The notes: generated from the sequence alone by a model not told the origin. A stretch of 64,000 nt of DNA from Lampropedia cohaerens (GCF_001005215.1 NZ_LBNQ01000013.1:28017-92016), one strand, 5' to 3'; positions 19,829 to 30,435 are shown, numbered from the stretch's first letter. A program made the numbers and translations.

Positions 19829-20992
19829 ATGAAGATTCACGAGTACCAAGGCAAGGAAATCTTGCGCAAGTTCGGGGTGCCTGTGCCCCGTGGCATCCCC
19901 GCCTTCACCGTGCAGGAAGCCGTGGAAGCGGCGCAGAAGCTGGGCGGCCCGGTCTGGGTGGTCAAGGCGCAGATCCATGCCGGCGGCCGTGGCAAGGGTG
20001 GTGGCGTGAAGGTCGCCAAGAGCATTGATGAGGTCAAGACGCTGGCCGAGCAAATCCTGGGCATGCAGCTGGTCACGCACCAGACCGGCCCGGAAGGCCA
20101 GAAGGTGCGCCGCCTCTACATCGAGGAAGGTGCCGACATCCAGAAGGAATATTACATTTCGGTAGTCACTGACCGTGCCACCCAGAAGGTGGCCTTCATT
20201 GCCTCCAGCGAAGGCGGCATGGACATCGAGGAAGTGGCACACAGCACGCCCGAGAAGATTGTCAAAGTGTTTGTCGATCCGCTGGTTGGCATGACCGACG
20301 AGCAGGCCAGGGAGCTGGCGCAGGGCATCAACCTGCCGGCTGACTCCGAGGCGCAGTTCATCGACCTGGCCAAGAAGCTCTACCAGTGCTACATGGAGAC
20401 CGACGCCTCGCTGGTCGAGATCAACCCGCTCAACCGCGACAGCCAGGGCAACCTCATTGCGCTGGACGCCAAGTTCAACTTTGACTCCAACGCGCTGTTT
20501 CGCCATCCCGAGATCGTGGCGCTGCGCGACCTGGACGAGGAAGACCCGGCCGAAGTCGAAGCCTCCAAGTACGACCTGGCGTACATCAGCCTGGACGGCA
20601 ACATCGGCTGCCTGGTCAACGGCGCGGGTCTGGCCATGGCGACGATGGACACCATCAAGCTGTTTGGCGGCGAGCCGGCCAACTTCCTTGACGTGGGCGG
20701 TGGTGCCACGCCCGAGAAGGTGACCGAGGCCTTCAAGATCATGCTGCAAAACCCCAAGGTCGAGGCGATTCTGGTCAACATCTTCGGTGGCATCATGAAG
20801 TGCGACACCATTGCCACCGGCGTCATTACCGCCAGCAAGGCCGTGAACCTGAAAGTGCCACTGGTGGTGCGCATGAAGGGTACGAACGAGGAACTGGGCA
20901 AAAAAATGCTGGCCGAATCCGGCCTTCCCATCATCAGTGCCGACACGATGGCCGAAGCCGCCGAAAAAGTCGTCGCCGCGGTCAAGAAGTAA
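19829..20992 (+). CDS. sucC: Succinyl-CoA synthetase beta subunit (ADP-forming)
   Basis: With SucD it interconverts succinyl-CoA and succinate, making ATP in the citric acid cycle. The 387-residue product begins [22 protein letters not shown], has the ATP-grasp segment [18 protein letters not shown] and ends with the GGIMKCD-containing CoA-ligase domain. The ribosome site GAGAGA lies upstream of the ATG. sucD starts nine bases after its stop. Confidence 0.98.
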   Translation: MKIHEYQGKEILRKFGVPVPRGIPAFTVQEAVEAAQKLGGPVWVVKAQIHAGGRGKGGGVKVAKSIDEVKTLAEQILGMQLVTHQTGPEGQKVRRLYIEEGADIQKEYYISVVTDRATQKVAFIASSEGGMDIEEVAHSTPEKIVKVFVDPLVGMTDEQARELAQGINLPADSEAQFIDLAKKLYQCYMETDASLVEINPLNRDSQGNLIALDAKFNFDSNALFRHPEIVALRDLDEEDPAEVEASKYDLAYISLDGNIGCLVNGAGLAMATMDTIKLFGGEPANFLDVGGGATPEKVTEAFKIMLQNPKVEAILVNIFGGIMKCDTIATGVITASKAVNLKVPLVVRMKGTNEELGKKMLAESGLPIISADTMAEAAEKVVAAVKK

Positions 20993-21001
20993 GGAATCGC
21001 C

Positions 21002-21895
21002 ATGTCCATCTACATCAATAAAGACACCAAAGTCATCACCCAAGGCATCACCGGCAAGACGGGCCAGTTCCACACCGAAAAGTGCATCGAGTACGCCAAC
21101 GGCAAGAACTGCTTTGTCGCTGGCGTCAACCCCAAGAAGGCGGGCGAGAAGATCTTTGACGTGCCGATCTACGCCTCGGTCAAGGAAGCCGCAGGCGAAA
21201 CCGGCGCTACCGTGTCGGTGATCTACGTGCCGCCGGCAGGCGCTGCTGCTGCCATCTGGGAGGCTGTCGAAGCCGATCTGGATCTGGTCATCTGTATTAC
21301 CGAGGGCATCCCTGTGCGCGACATGCTGATCGTGCGCAACAAGATGAAGCAGAAGGAAGCCGCTGGCGGCAAGAAGACGCTGCTGCTCGGCCCCAACTGC
21401 CCCGGTCTGATCACCCCTGAGGAGATCAAGATCGGCATCATGCCCGGCCACATTCACAAGAAGGGCCGCGTCGGCGTGGTCTCCCGCTCGGGCACGCTGA
21501 CCTATGAAGCCGTGGCGCAGCTGACCGAACTGGGCATTGGCCAGTCGTCGGCCGTGGGCATTGGCGGCGATCCGATCAACGGCCTCAAGCACATCGACGT
21601 GATGAAGGCCTTCAATGACGACCCGGACACTGACGCTGTCATCATGATCGGCGAGATCGGTGGGCCCGATGAGGCCGATGCCGCACGCTGGTGCAAGGAA
21701 CACATGAAAAAGCCCGTGGTCGGCTTCATCGCCGGCGTCACCGCTCCTGCGGGCAAGCGCATGGGCCATGCTGGCGCCTTGATCTCTGGCGGCGAGGACA
21801 CGGCCGAGGCCAAGCTCGCCGTGATGGAGGAGTGCGGCTTTACCGTCACCCGCAACCCTTCCGAAATGGGCCGCTTGCTCAAGAAGCTGCTGTAA
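21002..21895 (+). CDS. sucD: Succinyl-CoA synthetase alpha subunit
   Basis: The alpha subunit binds CoA and carries the phosphohistidine, which lies in [11 protein letters not shown] near residue 255. The 297-residue product starts [21 protein letters not shown], the usual CoA-binding Rossmann opening. It is the second gene of the sucCD operon and is followed by a strong terminator. Confidence 0.98.
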   Translation: MSIYINKDTKVITQGITGKTGQFHTEKCIEYANGKNCFVAGVNPKKAGEKIFDVPIYASVKEAAGETGATVSVIYVPPAGAAAAIWEAVEADLDLVICITEGIPVRDMLIVRNKMKQKEAAGGKKTLLLGPNCPGLITPEEIKIGIMPGHIHKKGRVGVVSRSGTLTYEAVAQLTELGIGQSSAVGIGGDPINGLKHIDVMKAFNDDPDTDAVIMIGEIGGPDEADAARWCKEHMKKPVVGFIAGVTAPAGKRMGHAGALISGGEDTAEAKLAVMEECGFTVTRNPSEMGRLLKKLL

Positions 21896-21928
21896 CGCAC
21901 ACAGGCACGCTGCGCAGTCAGAAAGAAG

Positions 21929-21961
21929 CCCCGCACGGCAGCAGCCGGCGGGGTTTTTTTA
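21929..21961 (+). terminator. Rho-independent terminator of sucCD
   Basis: CCCCG, a small bulge and CGGC pair with GCCG and CGGGG around an AGCA loop, followed by seven T residues. It lies 33 bp after the sucD stop. Confidence 0.92.
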
Positions 21962-22137
21962 CTAGCCCTGTGGTTCAGCCCGATGCCCCAGCGGGTGCGG
22001 GCATTGCGACGCATGAACCGATCGCAAACGGCTTCTTGGCAATGTGCGCCTGTCCCACAGCGTGCGCGTTGACGGGTCAAGCGCCTTTGCGCGGAGACTC
22101 ATGCCTGGGCCTCCGCGCAGAGGCTAGTCGACGACTG

Positions 22138-24057
22138 TCACTCTCCGGCGGCCGGGCCGATGAAGCGCTTGGTGCTGTAGAGGTCAGCATCAAGCTTGCG
22201 CAGGATCGGCAGGCCGGTGCCAGGATCGGCAGGCTGTTTCTGAAGATACTGGAAGAACACGTCTGAGTCGAGCACGCCGATATCCAGCACCCGCTCGGCC
22301 GGCACATTGGCGAGGGTTTCATAGCCATCACCACCATTGGCATTGAAGCTCAGCACGGCCAGCTTGTAGGTCTTGCTGGGATTGAGCGGCTCCCATAGGC
22401 CTGTGGTGGCATTGCGAACTTCCAGCGCGCTGGCGCGTTGGCCCTTGGGCTGGGTGGCGTCCACCTCAAAACGCAGCCCACCCGTGTACGGGTATGGGCC
22501 GGTGGAGCCGTTTGGTCGGAACACTGCGTCCAGGCCATCTTCGATCATGCCTTTGACTTCTGTGCCAGTGATTTCCATGGAATACAGCATGTTGCCAAAG
22601 GGCAGAACGGCAATCGCATCGGCGGCAGTGACACGGCCTGGCAGCAGCGGAACCCGCACGCCCCCGCCGCTTTGCAGCGAGATGTCGGCGCCGCCGTAGA
22701 CGTCCTGTGCTATCTCAAGATAGGCCTGCGCGGCAATCTGCTGGATGTCGCCCCCGCGCGCATTGACCTCGCCAAGTGCGTTGCAGCTTTCGCTGGAGCG
22801 GCTGTAGTCGACACTGCCCGGCCCACCCGGTACCCGGCGCGAGCAGAGCTCTTCCTGTACCAGCGCTACCTCGGTGGTGTTGAAGACTTCCAGCTTCTCG
22901 GCAAAAGGCGCCAACGTCTGCGCCGCCTGCACATCTTCGCTGGTGATGCGCAGGAAGCCGCTGGCGTTCACGTCGGCCTGGACTGCGGCGAATTCGCCGG
23001 CGGTCAGCGCGCGGCCATCGTCGTGGGCGAAATCCTCGCCAATCAGCACGTGGGGGGTGCCTTCGCAGGCGGTGACGATGCCCGCTTCATCGAAGGAGAC
23101 GTGCAGCTCGCCGACGATCTGGCTGTACTCCCAGGCCTGTACCACGCAGACAGGATCGCCGTCGGCGTTGGTCAGCTGCGTCGGATAGGGGCCGGCCGGA
23201 GAGCCGATGTCATAGGCGCGCATGCTGTCTGGACCCAGCAGGGTGTGCGAGTCACCCCCCACGATCACGTCCACGCCGCGCAGCTGGCTGGCTAGCTGCA
23301 GGTCATAGCCATAGCCGATGTGCGATTGCACGATGATCTTGTTGATGCCCTCGGCGCTGAGTCGGTCGATCTCGCGCTGCGCGGCGGCCAGCTCGTCCTC
23401 GAATTGGGTGTCGGGGTCGGGGCTGGAAGCGGTCTTGGTCTTGCCGGCAATGGTCAGGCCCACCAGGCCGATCCGCTGGCCAGCGCGCTCGATCACGGTG
23501 GAGGGCTTGACGTACTCCGGCGCGCGGCTGGGGTGCAGCGCCGAGTTGGCGCCGAACTGAACGTTGGCGCTGAGCACCTGTGTCTCGCAGGGGCCACCGC
23601 GCAGCATGTCCAGGAAATTCTTCAATCCCGTGTCGCCCTTGTCGAACTCGTGGTTGCCCAGGGTGAACGTATCAAAGCACACAGTGTTCATCAGCGCCGC
23701 GTCGGCCTCGCCGTCGGCGCCGGCGCGGTTGAAGTAGAGTGTGCCGGTCAGCGCATCGCCAGCATGGATCTTGATGACATTGTCCGACTGCTTGTCCAAC
23801 TCCCGCAGCGCCTGTGCAACCCGCGCAAAGCCCGCGGCGGAGACGCTGATTTCGGCACGCTCGGCTGCGCCCGTATCAAGCAGCAGGCTGCGCGACTTGC
23901 CAGCGAGGTTGGAGTGGTGGTCGTTGATGTGCAGGATGGTCAGGTCCAGCGGTTCGGCAAGCGGCGTGTCGTCGTCGCTGCCGCCACAGGCGGCCAGCAG
24001 GCCGACGACGCAGACGCAAAGCGCCAGCCGGGCAAAAGGTGGGGCAAAAGAGGCCAT
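22138..24057 (-). CDS. Lipoprotein 5'-nucleotidase / cyclic phosphodiesterase (UshA-like)
   Basis: Enzymes of this family hydrolyse extracellular nucleotides, and some also nucleotide sugars or 2',3'-cyclic nucleotides, in the periplasm or at the cell surface. The 639-residue product has a lipoprotein signal ending LLAACGG, metallophosphatase motifs ILHINDHHSN, GNHEFDKGD and GGDSHTLL in the N-terminal half, and the C-terminal substrate domain. I chose the ATG at 24057 because it places the signal peptide directly at the N-terminus. The substrate cannot be fixed from sequence. It stands alone, convergent with sucD. Confidence 0.85.
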   Translation of the reverse strand: MASFAPPFARLALCVCVVGLLAACGGSDDDTPLAEPLDLTILHINDHHSNLAGKSRSLLLDTGAAERAEISVSAAGFARVAQALRELDKQSDNVIKIHAGDALTGTLYFNRAGADGEADAALMNTVCFDTFTLGNHEFDKGDTGLKNFLDMLRGGPCETQVLSANVQFGANSALHPSRAPEYVKPSTVIERAGQRIGLVGLTIAGKTKTASSPDPDTQFEDELAAAQREIDRLSAEGINKIIVQSHIGYGYDLQLASQLRGVDVIVGGDSHTLLGPDSMRAYDIGSPAGPYPTQLTNADGDPVCVVQAWEYSQIVGELHVSFDEAGIVTACEGTPHVLIGEDFAHDDGRALTAGEFAAVQADVNASGFLRITSEDVQAAQTLAPFAEKLEVFNTTEVALVQEELCSRRVPGGPGSVDYSRSSESCNALGEVNARGGDIQQIAAQAYLEIAQDVYGGADISLQSGGGVRVPLLPGRVTAADAIAVLPFGNMLYSMEITGTEVKGMIEDGLDAVFRPNGSTGPYPYTGGLRFEVDATQPKGQRASALEVRNATTGLWEPLNPSKTYKLAVLSFNANGGDGYETLANVPAERVLDIGVLDSDVFFQYLQKQPADPGTGLPILRKLDADLYSTKRFIGPAAGE

Positions 24058-24162
24058 GGTTGCTATGCTCGCGAGCAGTTTGAAAACTGTAAGTTTCCAA
24101 ACTGACCATGACGCGGCCATGACAGCCCCGCGTGATGGTGGCCTCTGCGTCGCAAGGTCGCA

Positions 24163-25320
24163 CTACAGCCGCCGCAGCCGCTCCAGCGCGGTGCGCAGTG
24201 TCTGCTCCTGCTTGGCAAAGCAAAAGCGCACGGTGCACTGGTTGAAACCATCGCCATAGAAGGCCGATGTCGGGATGGCCGCCACGCCGATCTCGCGCGT
24301 CAGCCATTGGCAGAACTCGGCTTCGGGCAGGTCGCTGATGGCCGAGTAATCCACGGTCTGGAAATAAGTGCCCCTGCACTCGAGCAGCTTCAGGCGCGTG
24401 TCTGCCAGCCCGGCGCGGAAGAAGTCGCGCTTGGCCTGGTAGAACGCCGGCAACCCGAGATACGGCGCCGGGTCCTGCAGGTAGCGGGCCAGCCCGATCT
24501 GCATCGGGGTATTCACCGTGAAGACGTTGAACTGGTGGATCTTGCGGAACTCCGCCATCAGCGCGGCCGGCGCGGCCACCGTGCCGACCTTCCAGCCCGT
24601 GACGTGGAAGGTCTTGCCGAAGCTGGAGACGACAAAGCTGCGTGCGGCCAGCTGCGGGTAGCGCGAGACGCTCTCGTGCCGCAGGCCGTCATAGACCATG
24701 TGCTCGTAGACCTCATCGCTGAGCAGCAGCACGTTGGTGGGCGCCAGCAGCTCCTGCAGCGTCAGCATCTCGGACTGCGTCCACACCGTGCCACTGGGGT
24801 TGTGCGGCGAATTGATGATGAGCAGCCGCGTGCGCGGCGTGATGGCCGCGGCAATGCGATCGAAATCCGGGCGGAAGCTGCCGGCGGTCAGGGCCACGCG
24901 CACCGGTACGGCGCCGGCCATGCGCACGGCCGGTACATAGCTGTCGTAGCTGGGGTCGAGCACGATGACTTCATCGCCCGGTTGCACTACCGCGAGGATG
25001 GCCGTCAGCAGCGCCTGCGTGGCACCGGCCGTGACGGTGATCTCGCTGGCCGCGTCATAACGGTGGCCGTACAGTGATGCAATCTTGGCTGCGACCGCCT
25101 CACGTAGCGGCGCGGCACCTGCCATCGGCGGGTACTGGTTGTGGCCCTGTGCCATGGCCTCTGAGACAGCCTGGGTCAGCGCCGGATCACAGTGGAAGTC
25201 CGGAAAGCCCTGTCCGAGGTTGACGGCCTGGTGCTCGGCCGCCAGTGCGGACATGGTGGTGAAGATCGTGGTGCCGACGTCAGGCAGCCGGCTCTGGATT
25301 GCGGGTGAAGGGTAGGCCAT
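24163..25320 (-). CDS. PLP-dependent aminotransferase, methionine aminotransferase type
   Basis: The 385-residue class I aminotransferase resembles YbdL/MtnE enzymes, which transaminate methionine or aromatic amino acids with 2-oxo acids. Visible motifs are LGQGFPDFHCDPAL near the N-terminus, NSPHNPSGT, and SSFGKTFHVTGWK holding the PLP lysine. The start at 25320 (MAYPSPAIQSRLPDVG) fits the family; an upstream in-frame start lacks support. Substrate assignment is by family resemblance. Confidence 0.85.
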   Translation of the reverse strand: MAYPSPAIQSRLPDVGTTIFTTMSALAAEHQAVNLGQGFPDFHCDPALTQAVSEAMAQGHNQYPPMAGAAPLREAVAAKIASLYGHRYDAASEITVTAGATQALLTAILAVVQPGDEVIVLDPSYDSYVPAVRMAGAVPVRVALTAGSFRPDFDRIAAAITPRTRLLIINSPHNPSGTVWTQSEMLTLQELLAPTNVLLLSDEVYEHMVYDGLRHESVSRYPQLAARSFVVSSFGKTFHVTGWKVGTVAAPAALMAEFRKIHQFNVFTVNTPMQIGLARYLQDPAPYLGLPAFYQAKRDFFRAGLADTRLKLLECRGTYFQTVDYSAISDLPEAEFCQWLTREIGVAAIPTSAFYGDGFNQCTVRFCFAKQEQTLRTALERLRRL

Positions 25321-25422
25321 GGAAGCGGGTGGGACGAAAAAAGTAGGCGCAAGCAACGGCTGTGCCCGCGTGGGCGCAGCGCACGGAAGAACCGTGCACA
25401 GGGCCGAAGCTTACGCCGACTT

Positions 25423-25635
25423 TCAGCAGCAGCGCACCGGCCGCCCCTTGCCGCCGCCATAGCGCGCGTCGATGCGGTTGCGGAAGAACTCCTCATAGCT
25501 CATGTAAGGCTGGCCAGGATGGTTTTCCTCCATGTGCCGCACGTAGGTGCCGTAGTCCGGCATGCCCACCAGCATGCGCGCGGCCTGACCCAGGTAGCTG
25601 CCCGTCTCGCGCAGTTTCACCAGTTTGCTGAACAT
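25423..25635 (-). CDS. YbdD/YjiX family small protein, partner of CstA
   Basis: This 70-residue protein matches the family found just downstream of cstA/btsT in many proteobacteria (conserved [14 protein letters not shown] and [12 protein letters not shown]). Partners of this family help the adjacent pyruvate transporter function. It starts 27 bp after cstA on the same strand, consistent with a two-gene operon. Two terminal cysteines (RCC) are conserved. Confidence 0.9.
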   Translation of the reverse strand: MFSKLVKLRETGSYLGQAARMLVGMPDYGTYVRHMEENHPGQPYMSYEEFFRNRIDARYGGGKGRPVRCC

Positions 25636-25662
25636 CGGGATGACTCCTTGCGCGTTGTTGTC

Positions 25663-27741
25663 TTACGCGCTCGCTGCCGGAATCGGCTGGAAGGGCGTTT
25701 CCTGGTCGCTGCGCTGTGGATTGCGCCAGCCGGCAATTCCGACCTTCACCGCGTAGAACAGAATGCTGTAGACCACCAGCAGGAACAGCGCCGTCAGCAC
25801 CGTATTGGTCCAGGCGTTGAAGACGATGTGCTGCATCTGCTCCATGGACTTGGCTGGCGCGAGAAGCTCGCCCGAAGCCATGGCCGCGCTGTACTTGTTG
25901 GCCAGGGCGATGAAGCCCACGGTAGGATCGGAATCGAACAGCTTGATCAGGCTGGCCGCGGTGGTGCAGATGACCAGCCACAGCGCAGGCAAGGCGGTGA
26001 CCCAGGCGTAGCGCTGGCGCTTCATCTTGATGATGACGACCGTGGCCAGCATCAGCGCGATCGCCGCCAGCATCTGGTTGGAGATGCCAAACAGCGGCCA
26101 CAGCGTGTTGATGCCGCCGAGCGGATCGACCACACCCTGATACAGCAGCCAGCCCCACAGCGCCACGCAGCCGCCGGTGCCGATGATGTTGGCGCCCCAG
26201 GAATCGGTCCTGCGCAGCGCGGGGATGAAGTTGCCCAGCAGGTCCTGCAGCATGAAGCGGCCAGCGCGCGTGCCGGCATCCACGGCAGTCAGGATGAACA
26301 AGGCTTCAAACAGGATGGCAAAGTGGTACCAGAAGGCCATCGTCCCGTCACCGGGCAGCACCTGGTGCAGGATGTAGGCAATGCCCACGGCCAGCGTAGG
26401 CGCGCCACCAGCGCGCGCCAGGATGGTGTTCTCGCCGACGTCCACGGCTGTCTGCGAAAGTTGCTCAGGCGTGATGGTAAAGCCCCAGGAACTGACGGTG
26501 GCGGCCACGGTGTGCACGTCCGAGCCGACCAGCGCGGCCGGACTGTTCATGGCGAAGTAGATGCCTGGTTCGATGACCGAGGCGGCCACCATGGCCATGA
26601 TGGCCACGAAGGACTCCATCAGCATGCCACCGTAGCCGATGTAGCGGGCATGCGGTTCGCGCTCAAGCAGCTTGGGCGTCGTGCCCGAGGAGATCAGTGC
26701 GTGAAAGCCCGAGACGGCACCACACGCGATCGTGATGAACAGGAATGGGAACAGACTGCCTTTCCACACCGGGCCTGTGCCGTCGATGAACTGGGTCAGC
26801 GCAGGCATCTTCAGCTCAGGGCTGACGAATACGATGCCCAGCGCCAGGCCCAGGATCGTGCCGATCTTCAGGAAGGTCGACAGATAGTCGCGCGGCGCCA
26901 GCAGCAGCCACACGGGCAGGACCGAGGCAATCGCGCCATAGGCGATCAGCATCCAGGTGATCTGCACGCCGGTAAAGGTGAAGGCTGCCGCCCACGCGGG
27001 ATGCTGGGCAACCCAGCCACCGGCCCAGATCGATGCCAGCAGCAGCACCAGGCCAATGACGGAAATCTCGCCAATGCGCCCGGGACGGATGAAGCGCATG
27101 TACACGCCCATGAACAGGGCGATCGGGATGGTTGCCAGCACCGTGAACATGCCCCAGGGGCTTTCAGCCAGCGCCTTCACGACGATCAGCGCCAGCACCG
27201 CCAGGATGATGATCATGATGAGAAACGCGCCGAACAGCGCAATGGTGCCAGGGATCTGCCCCATCTCCTCACGCACCAGCTCGCCCAGCGAGCGGCCGTT
27301 GCGGCGCGAGGAAATGAACAGCACCATGAAGTCCTGCACGGCACCGGCCAGCACCACGCCGGCAATCAGCCACAGCGTGCCCGGCAGATAGCCCATCTGC
27401 GCGGCCAGCACCGGCCCGACCAGTGGCCCCGCGCCGGCGATGGCCGCGAAGTGATGGCCAAACAGGATGTGCTTGTTGGTGGGCACGTAATCGAGCCCAT
27501 CATTGTTCAGTACCGCAGGCGTTGCGCGGTTCGGATCCAGCCCCATTACCTTGTTGGCAATGAACAGGCTGTAATAGCGATAGGCCACCAGATAAATGGA
27601 GACGGCAGCAACGACGATCCACAGCGCGTTGATGGGCTCGCCACGACGCAGGGCCACCACGCCCAGCGCTGCGGCGCCCAGCAGGGACAGGGCAATCCAT
27701 CCAAGATGCTGCAGCCAGTTTGTAGAGCTAGTGCGACTCAT
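25663..27741 (-). CDS. cstA: CstA-family carbon starvation protein, pyruvate transporter
   Basis: The 692-residue product has at least 15 hydrophobic segments and the conserved motifs NNDGLDYVPTNKHILFGHHF and GAGPLVGPVLAAQMG. CstA/BtsT proteins import pyruvate (and in some cases peptides) across the inner membrane, usually when carbon is short. I chose ATG at 27741; a TTG three codons upstream is less likely. The cysB-side region upstream shows no obvious CRP-type site. Confidence 0.92.
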   Translation of the reverse strand: MSRTSSTNWLQHLGWIALSLLGAAALGVVALRRGEPINALWIVVAAVSIYLVAYRYYSLFIANKVMGLDPNRATPAVLNNDGLDYVPTNKHILFGHHFAAIAGAGPLVGPVLAAQMGYLPGTLWLIAGVVLAGAVQDFMVLFISSRRNGRSLGELVREEMGQIPGTIALFGAFLIMIIILAVLALIVVKALAESPWGMFTVLATIPIALFMGVYMRFIRPGRIGEISVIGLVLLLASIWAGGWVAQHPAWAAAFTFTGVQITWMLIAYGAIASVLPVWLLLAPRDYLSTFLKIGTILGLALGIVFVSPELKMPALTQFIDGTGPVWKGSLFPFLFITIACGAVSGFHALISSGTTPKLLEREPHARYIGYGGMLMESFVAIMAMVAASVIEPGIYFAMNSPAALVGSDVHTVAATVSSWGFTITPEQLSQTAVDVGENTILARAGGAPTLAVGIAYILHQVLPGDGTMAFWYHFAILFEALFILTAVDAGTRAGRFMLQDLLGNFIPALRRTDSWGANIIGTGGCVALWGWLLYQGVVDPLGGINTLWPLFGISNQMLAAIALMLATVVIIKMKRQRYAWVTALPALWLVICTTAASLIKLFDSDPTVGFIALANKYSAAMASGELLAPAKSMEQMQHIVFNAWTNTVLTALFLLVVYSILFYAVKVGIAGWRNPQRSDQETPFQPIPAASA

Positions 27742-28202
27742 ACTGAACAACCATAAGTAGGGAATTAAACGGCCGACTGTTTCTGCGGGCAGCTGGCCAG
27801 CGAGGCCTCAGATTCTGCGCGCTTGAGCGCCAAGCTGAGCGGGCAAATTGCCGAAAATGGCAGGTTTGCGCCTGATTGCCTAGGGAGAACAAGGGAAAAC
27901 ACCTAGAGGCGGCGCCGAATTTTCGCGAGGTTAAAGCGCTGCGCGCTCGCCCTGTTCAGCCACTTTTTATGCCTGGCATGCAAGATTGCGCGCAGCCTAC
28001 GGCCGTTACCGCGGCGTTGCATGAGTGCCTGGCGTTGACCGCCAGGGGGGGCGACGCAAACCGGGCCGTCTGCCGGGCGTATGAAAGTTTCTGATCAGGT
28101 TCGTTGGTGTCAACGAGATGGCAATGCAGCGGCATGCCTTGTGCGCTGCCTGTAGGGCAGATGCGGGCCGGCGCTTATCCTGGATAGTGAGTGCCGTTTC
28201 CC
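27742..28202. other. 461-bp intergenic region upstream of cstA
   Basis: This gap lies between the cstA start and the end of cysB, both on the minus strand. It must contain the cstA promoter, but I see no convincing -35/-10 pair, terminator or operator. A 72-codon plus-strand frame (27876-28094) has no ribosome site or recognisable protein character and is not called. Confidence 0.5.
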
Positions 28203-29144
28203 CTACAGCTCGTAATTGCTCTCTCGCCCGGCCAGCGCGAGCTTGACCTGTTCGCGGCTCAGGCGCGGGCTGATCAGCTCGGCGAAGCGGTAGACGAACT
28301 GGCGCATGTAGGCTCCGCGCTTGAAAGCCACGCGTGCGACGTTCATGCCGAACAGATCGCCCATGGGCCGCACTTCCAGATTGCCGCGCAGCTCGCCCTG
28401 CACGGCCATCTCCGCCACGATGCCAATGCCAAGGCCCAGCTTCACATAAGTGCGAATCACGTCGGAGTCGATCGCCTCAAGAATGATGTTGGGCTTGAGT
28501 TCGCGGCGCGCAAAGGCGCGGTCAACGCGGCCGCGCCCGGTGAATGACGGGTGGTACGTAATCAGCGGCTCGCTGGTGATATCCTCCAGCGAGATGCGCG
28601 CCTTGCCAGCCAGCGGATGGCTGGGCGGGAAAATCAGTACATGCTGCCATTCGTAGCAGGGCAGCGTCACCAGTTCTGGGTATTCGGCCAGCGACTCGGT
28701 GGCCATGCCGATGTCAGCGACTTCTGTGAGCACCATGTCCGCCACTTCGTGCGGCGTGGCCTGATGCAGGCTGATGTTGACCTTTGGGTACTCGCCGCGA
28801 AACCGCGCCACCGGTTCGGGCAGCACGTAACGCGCCTGGGTGTGGGTGGTGGCAATCGACAGGGTGCCATTGTCCTGCGCGGAAAAATCACTGCCGATGC
28901 GTTTGAGGTTGCCCACCTCGCGCAGAATGATCTCGATGCTTGCGAGCACGTGCTGGCCCGGCTCGGTGACCCTTTTCAGGCGCTTGCCATGGCGTGCAAA
29001 AATTTCGACGCCCAGCTCGTCTTCCAGCTCGATGATGGCTTTGGAGACGCCTGGCTGCGACGTGTGCAAGGCCTTGGCGGCCTCGGTCAGGTTCAGGTTG
29101 CGTCGCACCGCCTCCTGCACGAAACGAAACTGGTGGAGGTTCAT
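28203..29144 (-). CDS. cysB: CysB-like LysR-type regulator of sulfur assimilation
   Basis: The 313-residue product begins MNLHQFRFVQEAVRRNLNLTEAAKALHTSQPGVSKAI, the CysB/Cbl subgroup helix-turn-helix. The effector domain contains ATTHTQARYVLP, the segment that binds sulfate or acetylserine in CysB. It activates sulfate and organosulfur assimilation genes in related bacteria. I chose the ATG at 29144 with GGAGG upstream over a longer frame from 29207. No cys structural genes are nearby, so the exact regulon is unknown. Confidence 0.88.
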   Translation of the reverse strand: MNLHQFRFVQEAVRRNLNLTEAAKALHTSQPGVSKAIIELEDELGVEIFARHGKRLKRVTEPGQHVLASIEIILREVGNLKRIGSDFSAQDNGTLSIATTHTQARYVLPEPVARFRGEYPKVNISLHQATPHEVADMVLTEVADIGMATESLAEYPELVTLPCYEWQHVLIFPPSHPLAGKARISLEDITSEPLITYHPSFTGRGRVDRAFARRELKPNIILEAIDSDVIRTYVKLGLGIGIVAEMAVQGELRGNLEVRPMGDLFGMNVARVAFKRGAYMRQFVYRFAELISPRLSREQVKLALAGRESNYEL

Positions 29145-29283
29145 ATATAACCGTATCGTCTGATGGATCGAGTCAATATTATCTATTATCGATAACTTCG
29201 CTGCCACGTGCGCAGGTTCTCATGCGATGGCCTGGCCGCATGCACGTGCCATATGTCCCGGATGGGCGAGGGATTGAGATAGA

Positions 29284-29323
29284 GATACCCAAAATGGGTT
29301 TAATTCAACCCAATAAGGGTATC
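29284..29323. repeat. Palindromic element E1, related to 33577-33614
   Basis: GATACCC pairs with GGGTATC at the ends, and inside TGGGTT pairs with AACCCA, giving two nested perfect inverted repeats. Aligned from ATACCC to GGGTAT (38 bp) it matches the element at 33577-33614 in 28 positions. It lies between the cysB start and the 3' end of the LysR gene at 29365. It may be an operator or a module boundary. Confidence 0.55.
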
Positions 29324-29364
29324 CTGTCCGGCGAAATGTTCATGAAGGGGCGGCGAGGTCGCCA

Positions 29365-30345
29365 TCAAACGGTGTGCAACCGTTGCGCCTGCGTGCGGAT
29401 ACAGTGCTTGAACGCGTCCACAATGGCCGGTGCCTGCACGCCTTGTCGCACCACCATGCCGTAAGGCTCGGCACTGGCGCGGATGGGCAGCGCCAGCCGT
29501 CGCAGGCTGCCAGTCTTCTCGAAAAAATCCACCGTCTCGCGCGACATGAGGGCCACCAGCTCCGGGCTTTTGTTGAGCAGCAGCGCCGTCGCGAAGGTCG
29601 AGGCGGTTTCGATGGGCCTGCACTGCAGCCGCACATTCAGGCTGGCGGCTTCGCGCTCAAGCAGCGTGCGCAAGGGCATGTGACCGGGAAACAGGATCCA
29701 CGGGTACTGCGCAGCCTGTGCCAGCGTCACCTGCTTGCACGGTGCCAGCGGGTGGACGGGGGAGACCGCCACGCGCACTTCCTCGTCGCACAGCCACTCG
29801 AACTGGAACAGCTCCGACCGCGTCGCCACGGAGGTGCGACACAGCGCGATGTCCAGCGTGCCGCTTTGCAAGCCTTCCAGCAGATGTGCGCTGGTGCCCT
29901 CGTGCAGGTCGACGACCACATCCGGGTGCTGTTTGTGAAACACCAGTAGCGCGTCGGCCATTACAGCGGCCAGCGCGCCGGCAATGGTGCCTACCGAAAT
30001 GCGCACGCCCGCAGCCCGCGACAGCGCCGCCATCTCATTGTGCATGTGCGCCAGGCTGGAGAGCATCAGGCGCGCATGGCGGATCACGCAGTGGCCCATG
30101 TCGGTGGCTACCAGGCCCTGTGGCGTGCGCGCAAACAGGATTGCACCCAGTGTCTCCTCAATTTCCTTGAGGGCTTTGCTCACGCCCGGTTGCGACATGT
30201 GCAGCAGGCTGGCGGCCTGATGCACCGAGCCCATGTCCTGCACCGCGATCAGCAGCTTGAAGTGGCGGAACTTCAAACGTGCATTTACCGCATGCAGCGT
30301 GGCCAGCTGCGGGTTTTCCTGACCGGGTTTTTGCGGAGATTCCAT
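29365..30345 (-). CDS. LysR-type regulator divergent from the FAH-SDR-MFS module
   Basis: The 326-residue product has an N-terminal LysR helix-turn-helix (SVHQAASLLHMSQPGVSKALKEIEE) and a periplasmic-binding-protein-like effector domain. It is transcribed away from the FAH hydrolase gene, with 90 bp between the starts, the normal arrangement for a regulator of the neighbouring catabolic operon. The ligand is probably a sugar acid or pathway intermediate. The start could be internal, as the first 25 residues precede the conserved domain. Confidence 0.85.
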   Translation of the reverse strand: MESPQKPGQENPQLATLHAVNARLKFRHFKLLIAVQDMGSVHQAASLLHMSQPGVSKALKEIEETLGAILFARTPQGLVATDMGHCVIRHARLMLSSLAHMHNEMAALSRAAGVRISVGTIAGALAAVMADALLVFHKQHPDVVVDLHEGTSAHLLEGLQSGTLDIALCRTSVATRSELFQFEWLCDEEVRVAVSPVHPLAPCKQVTLAQAAQYPWILFPGHMPLRTLLEREAASLNVRLQCRPIETASTFATALLLNKSPELVALMSRETVDFFEKTGSLRRLALPIRASAEPYGMVVRQGVQAPAIVDAFKHCIRTQAQRLHTV

Positions 30346-30435
30346 TTCGTAGATTGCTGGCGATCAAGTCGCATCGGTGCAGGGCGAAAAACTTTCTAAG
30401 CTGCAGGCACTTTTCAACAACTGCGAGAGCTTGCC

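Noticed and set aside
19739..21769. A 676-codon minus-strand frame opposite sucCD
   Set aside because: It covers two well-conserved genes in antisense and has the composition of a shadow frame.
25519..27756. A 745-codon open frame on the plus strand opposite cstA
   Set aside because: It is an antisense frame created by high GC and the codon bias of cstA; its His/Gln/Arg-rich composition is not protein-like.
27876..28094. A 72-codon frame in the cstA upstream region
   Set aside because: There is no ribosome site, no recognisable motif, and the composition is unlike neighbouring genes.
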